From contig JAICIO010000008.1 of NCBI GenBank assembly GCA_025924315.1, forward strand, positions 1-64,000: 64,000 bases of DNA, read 5' to 3'. Positions 16,376 through 25,651 of the stretch are shown here, one piece after another. The number at the start of each line of letters is the position of its first letter. Positions within the stretch are counted from its first letter, which is position 1. Under the pieces are notes generated by a model. It did no database searches. It was given only the letters and a program-made list of their open reading frames with translations, and was not told where the DNA came from. The DNA is from Phycisphaerae bacterium. GTDB taxonomy: Bacteria; Planctomycetota; Phycisphaerae; Tepidisphaerales; Tepidisphaeraceae. The position numbers were made by a program, and so were the translations under genes.

Positions 16376-18559
16376 TTACCGCTCGCCGCCTTCCGATTCC
16401 GGCACCGCGTCGTCCGCGGGCAGTTCGGTCACGACGGTCTGTTTCGCTGCATTTTCGTCCCCAGCCTGAGCGGTCTCCGGTCCGCTTGGTTGCGTCGTCG
16501 CATTTTCATCGTCAACCTGAGCGGTCTCCGTCTCGCTCGGTTGTGTCGTCGCATTGGTGAACGCGACGTCGGTGCTGGAGCTGTCCTGCGCCGGGAATTC
16601 ATTGCGCATCGGTGCCCAGAGCGTCTCCATCAGTCGAGTCCAGATCATCTTGGCCGGGATCACGCCCTGCTCCGGCGATTGCGCGACGGAAGGCCTGGTC
16701 GTCGGCTCCTGCTGCACGACCGGCGCGGTGGTCGGATGAGCCGGATCCGCGAGCAGCTGCCGACGGAGGAATCCGCGGATGCTGCTGTTGTCCGACGTCG
16801 TCAGTTCCACGCCCGTCAGCTGTTCCTTCATCTTGATCGCTTCGAGGAACGTCGGATTGAGGTTCGTCGCCGAGTTCAAGTGCCACAGCGCGGTTTCGCG
16901 ATTCGGATTCGGCTTCTTCATTTCATTGAGAGCCGCTTCGTATTCCGAATCCGCGAGGCGTTCGCGGCCGAAGCACATCATGCCTCGGCGTACGCCAACG
17001 CGCAGCTTGTCCATGTCCTTGAGCATGTCTTCCGAAGCGTCGCTATAGGCCTGCTCGTCCTTCACGATGTGCGGCGTGAGGAGAATGATGACTTCTTCGC
17101 GAGTTGTCTGATCGCGCTGGTTGCGGAACAGGTTGCCCGCGAACGGAATGTTGCCGAGGAACGGAACCTGGCTTCGCGCGGTCGTCGTCGATTCGCGGAA
17201 GAGACCGCCGATCACGACCGTGTGTCCGTCCTTCACCATAATGTTACTGGTGACTTCGGTCGTGATCTTAAACGGCAGGTTCGCGCCCGTGAGACCACCG
17301 CTGGAGTCTTCCGGATGGATTTCCATGCGGATGTAGCCGTCGTCCCCGATGTACGGGCGGAAGACGAGGCGCGTACCGGTGTCGAGGAAGTCGACGGTCT
17401 GCACGGTGCTCGTGTCGGTCGTGGTGGTCGTGAGGTAACCGTCGCGACGGCCGACGATCACTTCGCCCTTCTGCTTGTTGAGCGCGAGGATCTTCGGATT
17501 GGCGAGCACGGTCGTATCGGTCACCTGCTCGAGAGCCTGGAGGAAGACCGCGATGTTGTTTGTGACGAGGCCGACGCGCATTCCGCCCTGCGGAACGCTC
17601 TGCGTGAAGCCGGTCTGGCCAGCGGCATAGCCGCTGTCCACGACCTTGCTCGCCGTGGGATTGTTGACAATGCTGCCGCTGAGCGCTTCGCCGGTATTCG
17701 AGCCGGCGGTCTGCAGACCCGCGAAGTCCACGCCGCCGAGGACGGTGAAGTCCACGCCGAGCGCGTTGTCTTCAGTGAGCGCGGCGCGAAGAATCGTCGC
17801 CTCGATGAGGATCTGCTGCGGACGCTTATCGATTTCCTTGATGATCTTCCGGGCCTTTTCCAGGTTCTCCGGATAGTCGGTGACAACGAGCATGTCGTCG
17901 GTCGCGTGATTGTTTCCGCCGACGTCTTTGCCGCCGCTGTCGATGCCGCTCACCGCCGGGGTCGTGAGCGCGACGATCGCGTCAGCGCTCAGCACCGGCT
18001 TGATCATGTTCTGCGCGTTGGCCGCTGGGGTGTAGTAGAGGTGGAACACTTCCGTCGTCGCGACGCGGCTGGCTTTATCCAGGTCCGCGATTTCCTTCGC
18101 GGTGTAGACGTAGATGAAGTTGCCCTTCTCGCGGTAGGCGTAGCCGTTCGCGTGAAGGATCGCATCGAGCGCTTCGCGGACAGTCACGCCGTACAGGTTG
18201 GCGGTGACTTTTCCGTTGACGTCTTTGCTCGCGATGATGTTGCGCTGCGATTGCAGCGAGAGCATGCGAAGGACTTCAACGAGGTTGGCATCATTGACAT
18301 GGATTTCGACGGTGCCGGAGTCGTCAACGCTCACTTCGCTGGCGCTGACGCTCTTGCCTTTGTCGGAATCGGCAGCATCAGCGGCGGGCTGAGTGGAAGC
18401 GAAAGGATCTGTGGCCGAAGCTTCGTCGAGCAGCTTGACGTTGCTCGCAGGAGCCGCGGCGTTTACCGCGCTTCCCGTCTTTGCGAACGTCGCCTGATCG
18501 GAATAAACGGCCGCGACCGCCCAAAAAAGAAGACCAGCAGTTTTGGTCCACTTACGCAT
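16376..18559 (-). CDS. Type IV pilus / type II secretion secretin with long C-terminal extension
   Basis: This is the outer-membrane channel protein, about 727 residues from the ATG at 18559, which places MRKWTKTAGLLFWAVAAV as signal peptide. A secretin/TonB short N-terminal domain (VEIHVNDANLVEVLRMLS) and N-domains (IIASKDVNGKVT, FHLYYTPAANAQNMI) are followed by the secretin core ending VPFLGNIPFAGNLFRNQRD and VIILLTPHIVKD. A C-terminal tail of over 200 residues follows, partly a 51-bp tandem repeat coding NATTQPSETETAQ and NATTQPSGPETAQ. Such a tail is not usual for PilQ or GspD. The neighbouring pilM-N-O genes favour a type IV pilus-like machine. Confidence 0.9.
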   Translation of the reverse strand: MRKWTKTAGLLFWAVAAVYSDQATFAKTGSAVNAAAPASNVKLLDEASATDPFASTQPAADAADSDKGKSVSASEVSVDDSGTVEIHVNDANLVEVLRMLSLQSQRNIIASKDVNGKVTANLYGVTVREALDAILHANGYAYREKGNFIYVYTAKEIADLDKASRVATTEVFHLYYTPAANAQNMIKPVLSADAIVALTTPAVSGIDSGGKDVGGNNHATDDMLVVTDYPENLEKARKIIKEIDKRPQQILIEATILRAALTEDNALGVDFTVLGGVDFAGLQTAGSNTGEALSGSIVNNPTASKVVDSGYAAGQTGFTQSVPQGGMRVGLVTNNIAVFLQALEQVTDTTVLANPKILALNKQKGEVIVGRRDGYLTTTTTDTSTVQTVDFLDTGTRLVFRPYIGDDGYIRMEIHPEDSSGGLTGANLPFKITTEVTSNIMVKDGHTVVIGGLFRESTTTARSQVPFLGNIPFAGNLFRNQRDQTTREEVIILLTPHIVKDEQAYSDASEDMLKDMDKLRVGVRRGMMCFGRERLADSEYEAALNEMKKPNPNRETALWHLNSATNLNPTFLEAIKMKEQLTGVELTTSDNSSIRGFLRRQLLADPAHPTTAPVVQQEPTTRPSVAQSPEQGVIPAKMIWTRLMETLWAPMRNEFPAQDSSSTDVAFTNATTQPSETETAQVDDENATTQPSGPETAQAGDENAAKQTVVTELPADDAVPESEGGER
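16450..16550 (-). repeat. 51-bp tandem duplication inside the secretin tail
   Basis: Two adjacent copies of about 51 bp share the blocks gcattttc, cctgagcggtctcc and tcggttg/ttggttg and code for a Thr/Gln/Glu-rich peptide twice. The length is a multiple of three, so the frame is kept. It indicates recent length change in a disordered tail. Confidence 0.7.
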
Positions 18560-18683
18560 AACAACCTCGATGTTTGGTGTTCGATTTGCGATTCGAACTC
18601 GGCGGTTGGATCGCAACAGCCAGTCGCATCCGGAGATCGCAGAGTTCAGATCGCAAACCGAAACGTCCGTTCGGGCATCGTCG

Positions 18684-19313
18684 CTATTTCATCTGGATCT
18701 CGAGCCGGATGCCCTCTTGCTCGACTATGATCCGCCGCGACTCGATTTTGAGTACGCGGAACGACGCGACGACGTCACCTTCTCCTACCAGCTCACCATC
18801 GACGAGAGCCTTTGGCTTAGGCCCCATCACAATGCTTTGCAGTTCCATCTGACTCGCCTGATCTTTCAGGTTCTGAATCAGGTTCTGCCTCTTCTCCATT
18901 GCATCGGCTCGTGTGTTGACCGACTTTGCCAGTGCTTCCCAAAATGTTTGTTGAGTGGTGGCGGAATCAGTTCCGGACGCGCCGGCTGCAAGGGGAAAGT
19001 GATCCATGCGGATCGCGAAGAGATTACGGCTGAGCGGAACGACCGGCTTGGCGATCCATGCCTGCAGCACATCGGCGGTATTAGCGGACGTTGATTTCGC
19101 GAAGGGCGAGGTCGGGCTGTTCTTCGCCTTGGCGGCAGGATTCGCCACGCTCGCCGAGGCGTGCTGCGGTTGCGTCTGACCGGTCACGGCCATGCGCATC
19201 CACATTCCGCCCAGCATCAGCGCCAGCACGCCGAGAACGCCGGCCTTCTTCGGATCCTTCTGAATCAGATCCATCAGCTTATTCTGCGAAGTTTTGCGCT
19301 TGCCGGCTGCCAT
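18684..19313 (-). CDS. Pilus-operon inner-membrane protein of unknown function (PilP-like position)
   Basis: This is a 209-residue protein with a basic N-terminus (MAAGKRKTSQNKLMDLIQKD), one membrane helix at about residues 27-45 (GVLGVLALMLGGMWMRMAV) and a periplasmic remainder. It lies between the PilO-like gene and the secretin gene, which is the position of PilP or GspC. The C-terminal part (LVGEGDVVASFRVLKIESRR) resembles the HR/PDZ-lacking homology region of such linker proteins. Sequence similarity to PilP is not clear by eye, so only the position supports it. Confidence 0.7.
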   Translation of the reverse strand: MAAGKRKTSQNKLMDLIQKDPKKAGVLGVLALMLGGMWMRMAVTGQTQPQHASASVANPAAKAKNSPTSPFAKSTSANTADVLQAWIAKPVVPLSRNLFAIRMDHFPLAAGASGTDSATTQQTFWEALAKSVNTRADAMEKRQNLIQNLKDQASQMELQSIVMGPKPKALVDGELVGEGDVVASFRVLKIESRRIIVEQEGIRLEIQMK

Positions 19314-19315
19314 GG

Positions 19316-19867
19316 CTATTCCGTCAGGTAATAAATGTTCATCGTGAGCGTGACCTGCACCTGGCCCGGATCATGATCCTTGGCCTTGAGCTCGATCTTT
19401 TTCACGCGTGTCAGACGCTTCTGCGCTTCGGTCTGCTGCAGGAACGTAAAGACTTTGTTGAAGTCACCTTCAAACTTCAGCTCGATCGGCATCTGCCAGT
19501 ACGTCTCATTGCGAATGGGCTTCAGCACGTTCTGCGTATACCCCCGAAGGGACGAGTTTCGGCTGAACATTTCGACATCTTTGATGAACTGCGGAAGGTC
19601 GTTCTGGCTGGGAAGCTTCTTGGAGTTCTCCAGCTTCTCCTTCAGCTTCTGCACGTCTTTGGTGATCATGGTCAGGGTATTCGCCTTGCCCTGGGTATTC
19701 GCCAATTCGCTGCGTGTGTTGGCGATCTGTCGATCCAACTCCGCGAGGCGATGGCTCGCCGGGGCATAACCCACGAGGTAAAAGCCCACGAGCAATGCCA
19801 GCGCGCAGATGCCCATCACCCATTGGGCTCGTGTACACCAGGCAACTTGTTCGCGAAGCATCTTCAT
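19316..19867 (-). CDS. pilO: Type IV pilus assembly protein PilO-like
   Basis: This is a 183-residue inner-membrane protein with one N-terminal helix (about residues 15-32, WVMGICALALLVGFYLVGYA), a coiled coil (about 38-80) and a small periplasmic alpha/beta domain. This is the PilO plan. It follows the pilN gene by 5 bp. In known systems PilM-N-O(-P) links the cytoplasmic ring to the outer-membrane secretin. The start chosen gives a basic cytoplasmic tail before the helix. Confidence 0.85.
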   Translation of the reverse strand: MKMLREQVAWCTRAQWVMGICALALLVGFYLVGYAPASHRLAELDRQIANTRSELANTQGKANTLTMITKDVQKLKEKLENSKKLPSQNDLPQFIKDVEMFSRNSSLRGYTQNVLKPIRNETYWQMPIELKFEGDFNKVFTFLQQTEAQKRLTRVKKIELKAKDHDPGQVQVTLTMNIYYLTE

Positions 19868-19872
19868 GGTGC

Positions 19873-20487
19873 TCAGGCTCCGGACGGATCAAGATTAACG
19901 TTGAACGTGACCTCGAAACGGCGCATCAGGTGATCGTTTTGGATCTGGTCCTTCGCCCACGTCGGCGCCACGTCTTCGAAAATCGGGACATTGGTCAGAG
20001 CCGCGAGAAAGTTCGCCAGGTCTAGTTGCGTGGGAGCGACCGCTTCCAGCCGCACTTTCAGACGACGGTCGAGCTTGGGCGCCGCCGATTTGCCGTCCGT
20101 CTTCGCGGCCGTGTTTGTCTGCTCTTCGGTCTCAAGCGTTGCCGAGATCAGCGACATGTCTTTGGGCATCGCTTTGTCGATCGCATCGAACATACGCGAG
20201 GCCTCGATGTGCGTGCCGATCTTGGCGAGCATCTCGTCCTGAACCTGCAGCTTCTGTTTGAGCGAAGCCTGCTCTTCCAGCACCTTAAGCGTGGCGCGCG
20301 TCTGCGAAAGATTGGTGACGACGCTTTCCGCCTGATGTTGCTTGCGCTCGATGTTGCGGTGCGCCATCAGCTGCCAGACGCAAAGCCCGATCGCAACGAG
20401 ACCGGTCAGCCAGAGTTGAAGCAGCGTCTGCCGCCTGCGCCGGCGAATCGCGGGATACCAGGTCGGAAGGAAATCCAGCTCACGCAT
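19873..20487 (-). CDS. pilN: Type IV pilus assembly protein PilN-like
   Basis: This is a 204-residue bitopic membrane protein. It begins MRELDFLPTWYPAIRRRRRQ, in which the short N-terminal tail NFLP/DFLP type motif binds PilM in characterised systems. One helix (about 25-42) and a coiled coil (about 45-90) are followed by a ferredoxin-like domain. The start overlaps the pilM stop by 8 bp. Assignment rests on the motif, size and order. Confidence 0.88.
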   Translation of the reverse strand: MRELDFLPTWYPAIRRRRRQTLLQLWLTGLVAIGLCVWQLMAHRNIERKQHQAESVVTNLSQTRATLKVLEEQASLKQKLQVQDEMLAKIGTHIEASRMFDAIDKAMPKDMSLISATLETEEQTNTAAKTDGKSAAPKLDRRLKVRLEAVAPTQLDLANFLAALTNVPIFEDVAPTWAKDQIQNDHLMRRFEVTFNVNLDPSGA

Positions 20488-21697
20488 TGGCCACCTCCAC
20501 GGGTGACCGAGCCGGCCCCTCGGCGGTTTCGACCGCGCTGCTCAGGTCGATGACTTCCGCCCCGGTCGACGCGCGAATCGCGCGCGGCTGGCCGTCGGGT
20601 GATCCGAAATAGCCGGTGGTTTTCTTCAGCCCCAGGCCGAAGGCCACGCTCCACTCGCAGAGCATGCCGCTGCGATCGTTGGCCTTCATCTTCGAAATGC
20701 CGGCGTTACGGAGCGGACGCGCGGCCTCGGCAGGGATCGCCAGCACCGAATTGAGAATCACGTGAAGCTGGGGGTCGCATGCCTCGCCGCCAACCACCCG
20801 CACGCGATTCGGTCGCTGACCTCGGAACGTAACCGAGTAATAGCGCAGGCACAGCGAGATTTCGCGGCCGAGTTCTTCCATGGCGCTGCGCGTCGCATCA
20901 TGAACCGCCTGCCGGACCGGATCTTTCTTCGCGGATTCGCCCGCATCGCTCATCTCGGCAATGCGTCGCCGCAAGGAGCGCGCTTCCTCGAGACTGATCC
21001 CGAGCTTGCGGCTCACGGCTTCATTGAACATGCGTCCGCCAATGTCGATCGGTTTCACGAAGCTGATGTCTCGCCCTTTACCAATAATCACCTGACTGCG
21101 CGTGAAGCCGACGTCGACGAGAACGTGAACTTCCTGTTCGTCCTCGCGACGGCGAATGAATCGTTCGATCCCGCGGTAGATCGCGCACGGCTCGAAGTCG
21201 AGCGAATCGATCAAGGCGCCGCAACGATGAATGGTTTCGATGAAGCTTTCGACGTCTTCGTGCTTGGCGGCCAGGACGATTACTTCCTGCCGCGTGTCCG
21301 TCCCCTGCCGCACTTCGCCCGCGGGGAGGTAACGCACGAAGGCCTGTTCCGTCTCAAACGGGAAGATGTTCTTCGCTTCAAACTGAACGGCGGCTTCGAG
21401 CTCCGCCGCCGGCATGAGCGGCAGCCGCAGGTTCTTCACATGCACGATCCCGCGCGGAAGCGACGTGATGATGTTGCGGCCGACAAACGGCTGATGCCGC
21501 AGCATCTGCCGGATCATGTCGGTCACGTTCTTCATCAGCAGCTGAGGCTGCGAGCGCACCTCTTCCGAGATGGCCTGCTTTGCCGCCGCGATGACTTCCA
21601 ATTCATTGCCGACAACCTGGAGTTGCAACAGCTTGATGCTGTCTTGCCCGATGTCGACCCCGATTGGCTGAGGTTGTGCACGTGAAAGCCTGAACAT
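20480..21697 (-). CDS. pilM: Type IV pilus assembly protein PilM (actin-like ATPase)
   Basis: This is a 405-residue cytoplasmic protein of the FtsA/actin fold that binds PilN. The phosphate-binding loop appears as IGVDIGQDSIKLLQLQ at about residues 12-27, and later HVLVDVGFTRSQVIIGKG and RVRVVGGEA give the second phosphate and adenosine motifs. Its presence argues for a type IV pilus machine, because secretion systems usually have a fused GspL instead. The C-terminal 60 residues are low in conservation. Confidence 0.9.
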   Translation of the reverse strand: MFRLSRAQPQPIGVDIGQDSIKLLQLQVVGNELEVIAAAKQAISEEVRSQPQLLMKNVTDMIRQMLRHQPFVGRNIITSLPRGIVHVKNLRLPLMPAAELEAAVQFEAKNIFPFETEQAFVRYLPAGEVRQGTDTRQEVIVLAAKHEDVESFIETIHRCGALIDSLDFEPCAIYRGIERFIRRREDEQEVHVLVDVGFTRSQVIIGKGRDISFVKPIDIGGRMFNEAVSRKLGISLEEARSLRRRIAEMSDAGESAKKDPVRQAVHDATRSAMEELGREISLCLRYYSVTFRGQRPNRVRVVGGEACDPQLHVILNSVLAIPAEAARPLRNAGISKMKANDRSGMLCEWSVAFGLGLKKTTGYFGSPDGQPRAIRASTGAEVIDLSSAVETAEGPARSPVEVANA

Positions 21698-21704
21698 AAA
21701 TCAC

Positions 21705-22262
21705 TTATTGGACGGTCGCTTCTCCGGTAAACGGCTGAACGCTGATCGTCAGCGTGTTGGTGCCGCTTTGCAGCTGAATTGTCCCCGCCGACGTCAGCGT
21801 TGTTGAGGTGGTCGTGGACGCGTCGAAGGAAAACGGCTGCCCCATCTCATCAAAACCGAGCACCGGCTGTCCGAGAAAACTCGGCTGCGTGATCGACACG
21901 CGCTCCAGGCCTGGTGTCACGCCGGATGGCGTCGGACTGGCCTGATCGCCGAAGGTCACAATGTACTTTCCGCCGTTGATCGCCGGCTTCAGCGGATGAT
22001 CGATCGGCACCAGCGTGTTCGAATCGCAGACGCTGTAGCTCTGCCCATAAAAGCGAACGTAGTACGGCTTCTGCTGGGCAATCGCGAGATTCTGTGCGTA
22101 GATGAGATCCGCCATCATCGCCCGCGCTGCGGTTGCGACGTTCAGATCGTCCCGCGTTCCGATCTGCGGGATCACAATCGCCGACGCGATCCCGAGGATC
22201 ACCACGACGCAAAGGATCTCGATGAGCGTAAATCCGCTCGGACTTTGAAGACGCCTGCGCAT
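21705..22262 (-). CDS. Minor pilin / GspH-like prepilin
   Basis: This is a 185-residue prepilin. The class III signal is SGFTLIEILCVVVILGIAS, with cleavage between Gly and Phe and Glu at +5. A beta-rich C-terminal domain follows, ending in Thr/Ser-rich strands. The size and the DDLNVATAARAMMADLIYAQ helix after the signal are typical of GspH/FimT. It lies between the small gene at 22329 and pilM. Confidence 0.88.
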   Translation of the reverse strand: MRRRLQSPSGFTLIEILCVVVILGIASAIVIPQIGTRDDLNVATAARAMMADLIYAQNLAIAQQKPYYVRFYGQSYSVCDSNTLVPIDHPLKPAINGGKYIVTFGDQASPTPSGVTPGLERVSITQPSFLGQPVLGFDEMGQPFSFDASTTTSTTLTSAGTIQLQSGTNTLTISVQPFTGEATVQ

Positions 22263-22328
22263 AAAAGCCTCCGGTGCTCGGTCGGTTGCTCACCCTTCAC
22301 CGTGGCAGCATCGCAACTCGGCAATGCG

Positions 22329-22586
22329 CTACTTCCTGGCACCGCTTTTAGAGTCATCGGGAGATATGACATGCACCTGAAGCTTGCCGTCTTCCAAAAT
22401 GGTGACGAGTTTGTCGAGTTTGTCGTTCGTGCTTTTTAGTTGGTCGATCATCTGATTGCGCTGGCTGCCCGCATCGGGAACCTGCGCGCCGGCTTGTGCG
22501 TTGCCGCCATTGGTCGAAACCCACTGCCCCACCAGTGTCAGCACCTGCAGAACCACGATCACGCCAAGGATTTTCTCGGACTTCAT
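22329..22586 (-). CDS. Small membrane-anchored coiled-coil protein
   Basis: This is an 85-residue protein with a basic start MKSEKILG, one hydrophobic helix (about residues 7-23) and then a short coiled coil MIDQLKSTNDKLDKLVTILE. It is embedded among minor pilin genes on the same strand, with a 66-bp gap to the next pilin gene. I do not recognise it. It may stabilise the assembly machinery, but nothing in the sequence proves that. Confidence 0.65.
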   Translation of the reverse strand: MKSEKILGVIVVLQVLTLVGQWVSTNGGNAQAGAQVPDAGSQRNQMIDQLKSTNDKLDKLVTILEDGKLQVHVISPDDSKSGARK

Positions 22587-22605
22587 CGTTGCACTCCGGT
22601 TAGAG

Positions 22606-23859
22606 CTATTGGTTGGACCACGAAAGCAGTTTCAGCGTCTGCGGAATCTGGTCCTTATCGGACAGATCGGGCAGATCGACGTTCGCCTGAACATATTTCA
22701 GGTTGATCGTGCCATTGAGCAGGCTCGTGATCTGTGTTCCGGCGGTCGCAGGCGCACCAGGCAGCATTAATGAACCATTTACGTTTAGCTTCCAGTTCGT
22801 CGCCAGCGCGTTGCCACTGATCTGATTCGCCACCCACATCAATCCGTTGACGTTCAAGGTCCGGTTCAGGCCGCTGAACACAACGTTGTTATCAACCACG
22901 AGCGCCGGCATCGCCGGTTCGCCCGTCGACGGATCCGGCTTGGCGGTGATCGTCGTAGTTCCTGCGATGGTGATCGTCTTGCCACCGACGACGATGAGTG
23001 TGCCGACGAGGTTCACCGTATTGGAGAACGTGCGGCTGGAGGTCGTGTACCAGACGTTGAGCGGATTGCCGCTCGCGTTCGACGTCGCAATGGTTTCGTT
23101 CGAAGGGTTCCAGGTAAGGTTGTCCGCCGTGTAGGTCACGCCCTTCCACTTATAGGTCGTGTACGCCTTCATAACGTTGATCTCATTGGCGCCCGTCAAC
23201 GTCGGCGACGCCTGGGCCGGATACTTCGGCACCGCCATCGTGGACGTTGCGTTCGTGAGAAGACTTGCCACGACCCCTGTGAGCGAGTTGAGCAAGCCGA
23301 AGTTGAGCTGGCCGTCGCCACGCACGAGTGGATCCGTCGCCTTGCGGACAAAGCCAGTGGTGGTGTCGTCCGCGATATTCATCGTCACCAGCAGCGGCGT
23401 CGTCATGTCATTGTTGACGTCGAGTGCGGAAACGACGCGGTATTTCGATGCAACGTAAACCTTGACGTAGACCGTGCGCGTGACGCTGCCCGATTTGCCG
23501 ACGGACTTGATGAGATACGTATTCTTCGGCAGCGCGGTCGTGCCGTCCTTGTCGTACTCCGAGACCGTCACATCGACCGTTCCCGTGCTGTCGCCGGTGA
23601 GCGAAATGCCGGTTTGGCCGGCGTAATGCCCGTTGCTCAGCGTCGGCGCGCTTTGTGGATGCAGCAGGTAATACAACGCGTAGTTCACGCCCGATTCGGT
23701 CAGCGTGTCCGCCGAAACGAGCAGCTTCGACGTGCCTCCGACCTGTGCCTGGAGCGATGCGCTCGAGAGCATCGCATAGCTCATAATCGCCGCGATGCCG
23801 AGCACCGCGACGACGAGAATCAGCGCGATTCCTCGACGATATCGATACTGGAATTTCAT
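22606..23859 (-). CDS. PilX/GspK-like large pilus-operon protein
   Basis: This is a 417-residue protein. It begins with a positively charged segment and a hydrophobic helix, YRRGIALILVVAVLGIAA, like PilX or GspK but without the usual Glu at +5. A long beta-rich Thr/Ser/Asn-rich domain follows, with repetitive strands such as VGGKTITIAGTTTITAKPD. It overlaps the preceding minor pilin gene by one base. It may form or cap the tip complex, which is inferred from context only. Confidence 0.75.
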   Translation of the reverse strand: MKFQYRYRRGIALILVVAVLGIAAIMSYAMLSSASLQAQVGGTSKLLVSADTLTESGVNYALYYLLHPQSAPTLSNGHYAGQTGISLTGDSTGTVDVTVSEYDKDGTTALPKNTYLIKSVGKSGSVTRTVYVKVYVASKYRVVSALDVNNDMTTPLLVTMNIADDTTTGFVRKATDPLVRGDGQLNFGLLNSLTGVVASLLTNATSTMAVPKYPAQASPTLTGANEINVMKAYTTYKWKGVTYTADNLTWNPSNETIATSNASGNPLNVWYTTSSRTFSNTVNLVGTLIVVGGKTITIAGTTTITAKPDPSTGEPAMPALVVDNNVVFSGLNRTLNVNGLMWVANQISGNALATNWKLNVNGSLMLPGAPATAGTQITSLLNGTINLKYVQANVDLPDLSDKDQIPQTLKLLSWSNQ

Positions 23860-24533
23860 CAGCTTGGCCTCTGCAGCGGCGTGCGAACGGTTGCAACGCC
23901 ATAACTTGTCAGCGGCGAGCCGACGGTTTCCGTTCCTCCGTCTGAAGTGGTCTGAGTTCGCTGGAATTGAATCGTGAATTCGAGCCGGGGCAGATCAGTG
24001 CTGCCGTCACCCGCATTGGCGTAAAAGACCGCGCCCTCGACGTCGCGCGCAACCGGTTGGGTCGTCGTCGCATCGCCGCGGAAGTTCGACAGAACAGTCG
24101 AGCTCGAGGAAAACGTCGCGTAATTCAAGGTGGCGGTAGAACCGTTGCTCGGCACCGTGCGCTTGAGGATGCACCGGCTCGCCGAATCGTATTCAAGCAT
24201 CGCGCATTCGTTTTCCTGAATCGCGCCGTCGCCGTTGGTGTCGTCGAGCCAGAGCAGCACCGCTGCTGCGGACGAGCCATCCAGCGCACCCGCGTTGTAC
24301 ATTCCCGTCAGCCGCGAGTTCCGAACGATTGCGTCGATACGCATAGTCGTCGCGGCACTCGAGAGCGACGCGGCTTGCGCATTGCCCGTGGACTGCCAAC
24401 TCTTGGCGATCGACATTGTGAACGCCGCAAGCGCAGCGCTGACCATGGCCGTCGCGATCAGGCCAAGGCAAAGCTCGACCAGCGTGAATCCACGATGGCG
24501 CAGTGCGGCCGGGTTGGTTCGTTGCGATACCAT
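23859..24533 (-). CDS. Minor pilin / GspJ-PilW-like prepilin
   Basis: This is a 224-residue prepilin with leader MVSQRTNPAALRHR and the cleavage site before FTLVELCLGLIATAMVSA, including Glu at +5. The downstream helix and an acidic beta domain with WLDDTNGDGAIQENEC resemble PilW/GspJ. It sits between the PilV-like and PilX-like genes, the common PilV-PilW-PilX order. Confidence 0.85.
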   Translation of the reverse strand: MVSQRTNPAALRHRGFTLVELCLGLIATAMVSAALAAFTMSIAKSWQSTGNAQAASLSSAATTMRIDAIVRNSRLTGMYNAGALDGSSAAAVLLWLDDTNGDGAIQENECAMLEYDSASRCILKRTVPSNGSTATLNYATFSSSSTVLSNFRGDATTTQPVARDVEGAVFYANAGDGSTDLPRLEFTIQFQRTQTTSDGGTETVGSPLTSYGVATVRTPLQRPS

Positions 24534-24539
24534 TTGCGA

Positions 24540-25067
24540 TTAACGGGCCATGCTCACGCTCGTGATCAGGCGCGACAGCGTGATGTCGCGGCCCGTCGGC
24601 GAAGTGACCGTCACTGTGATTTTTCCAAAGTCGCTCAGGCTCGTCGTGGTCGAGCCAACGGTCACGCTCGCGGGAACCGTGTACGTCACGCTTCGCGTGT
24701 AACCGGCCCCGAGATCCACCGTTTGCCCACTGAGCGTCGTGAAGGGGTTCGCGTCGTGATAGCCGTGATAATCCGCGACGCTGGTGTAGGTCGATCGGTC
24801 CAGGTTGCCGGCGGAGGCCTTGCTCGATGACGTTGACGACGCGAAGGGCTTCGCCGCCACTTCTTCGAGCATCGCACGGGCAACGGAAATGGCGGCGGAA
24901 TCCTGATCGAGCTCCGTTGTTTGGTTAAACGAAGCGCCAATCGCGCCCGCGATACCGACAACGGCGATCGCGAGCACAACCGAAGCGATCAGACTTTCGA
25001 TAAGCGTGAAACCCGATCGCCGCGGGCCTGAGCGGAGCGCATCAGTACGAAGCGTATGGGGTTGCAT
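24540..25067 (-). CDS. Minor pilin / GspI-PilV-like prepilin
   Basis: This is a 175-residue prepilin from the ATG at 25067. The leader ends PRRSG and the mature part starts FTLIESLIASVVLAIAVVG with Glu at +5. Upstream in the same frame the sequence is open but low-complexity Arg/Ser, so the internal ATG is the better start. It overlaps the 3' end of the GspG-like pilin gene by 26 bp. Confidence 0.85.
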   Translation of the reverse strand: MQPHTLRTDALRSGPRRSGFTLIESLIASVVLAIAVVGIAGAIGASFNQTTELDQDSAAISVARAMLEEVAAKPFASSTSSSKASAGNLDRSTYTSVADYHGYHDANPFTTLSGQTVDLGAGYTRSVTYTVPASVTVGSTTTSLSDFGKITVTVTSPTGRDITLSRLITSVSMAR

Positions 25068-25587
25068 TGGTGTCGTTCCCCGTACTATTGGCGACGATTT
25101 GCTGCGTCTTGGGCTTGTAGAACCAGCCGTAGGTCGTGTCATCCGGCGCGGGAATGTCGTCCGCGTCTGCGATGAACTTGATTGTCGAAAGCCCACTGAT
25201 CGGATTCGCCGGCATCTTGCTGAGGTACGGGCCAAACTTATAGGTCGCCGTCGCGGTCGCGTTGGTCTTGCAATCCTCAGACGTGTTCTTCGTCATCTGG
25301 TCGAGAAAAGCCGACTCGGTCGCAGAGGCACTCATATCGCCATTCGGATAACCCGGCGGCGTGTCGCGGTGCTGCGCTTTGAAGACCGCGATCTGGATCC
25401 GGAGATACCGGAGCTCATCCTTCAGCGTGTTCTCGCGCGCTTCCTTGCTCGCATTGCTGAACTGCGGAATGACAACCGTCGCGAGGATGCCGAGAATCAC
25501 CACGACGATCAGGATCTCAATGAGCGTAAAAGCCTTTCGGCCCACGCTCGTGAACAAATTGTGCTTTGGGATCCGGTGCATGGTCAT
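25042..25587 (-). CDS. GspG-like pilin, second copy
   Basis: This is a 181-residue prepilin with leader MTMHRIPKHNLFTSVGRKA and the signal FTLIEILIVVVILGILATV, followed by VIPQFSNASKEARENTLKDE. This matches the T2SS GspG/major pseudopilin pattern. The alpha-helix and a C-terminal loop with several Asn, Asp and Cys follow. It resembles the gene at 25694 through the signal region but is divergent in the C-terminal domain. It lacks an obvious G at the -1 position (A instead), which is tolerated in some prepilins. Confidence 0.87.
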   Translation of the reverse strand: MTMHRIPKHNLFTSVGRKAFTLIEILIVVVILGILATVVIPQFSNASKEARENTLKDELRYLRIQIAVFKAQHRDTPPGYPNGDMSASATESAFLDQMTKNTSEDCKTNATATATYKFGPYLSKMPANPISGLSTIKFIADADDIPAPDDTTYGWFYKPKTQQIVANSTGNDTNATPYASY

Positions 25588-25651
25588 CTCGTATCACGAT
25601 CGACTGGACCTGTTTATCGTCGTCCAATGCCGATCGCGGCTTAACAAGCCG

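Noticed and set aside
15773-18730. 985-codon plus-strand open frame antisense to the secretin and TPR genes
   Set aside because: It is the complement of real genes with signal peptides and motifs and has no family pattern of its own.
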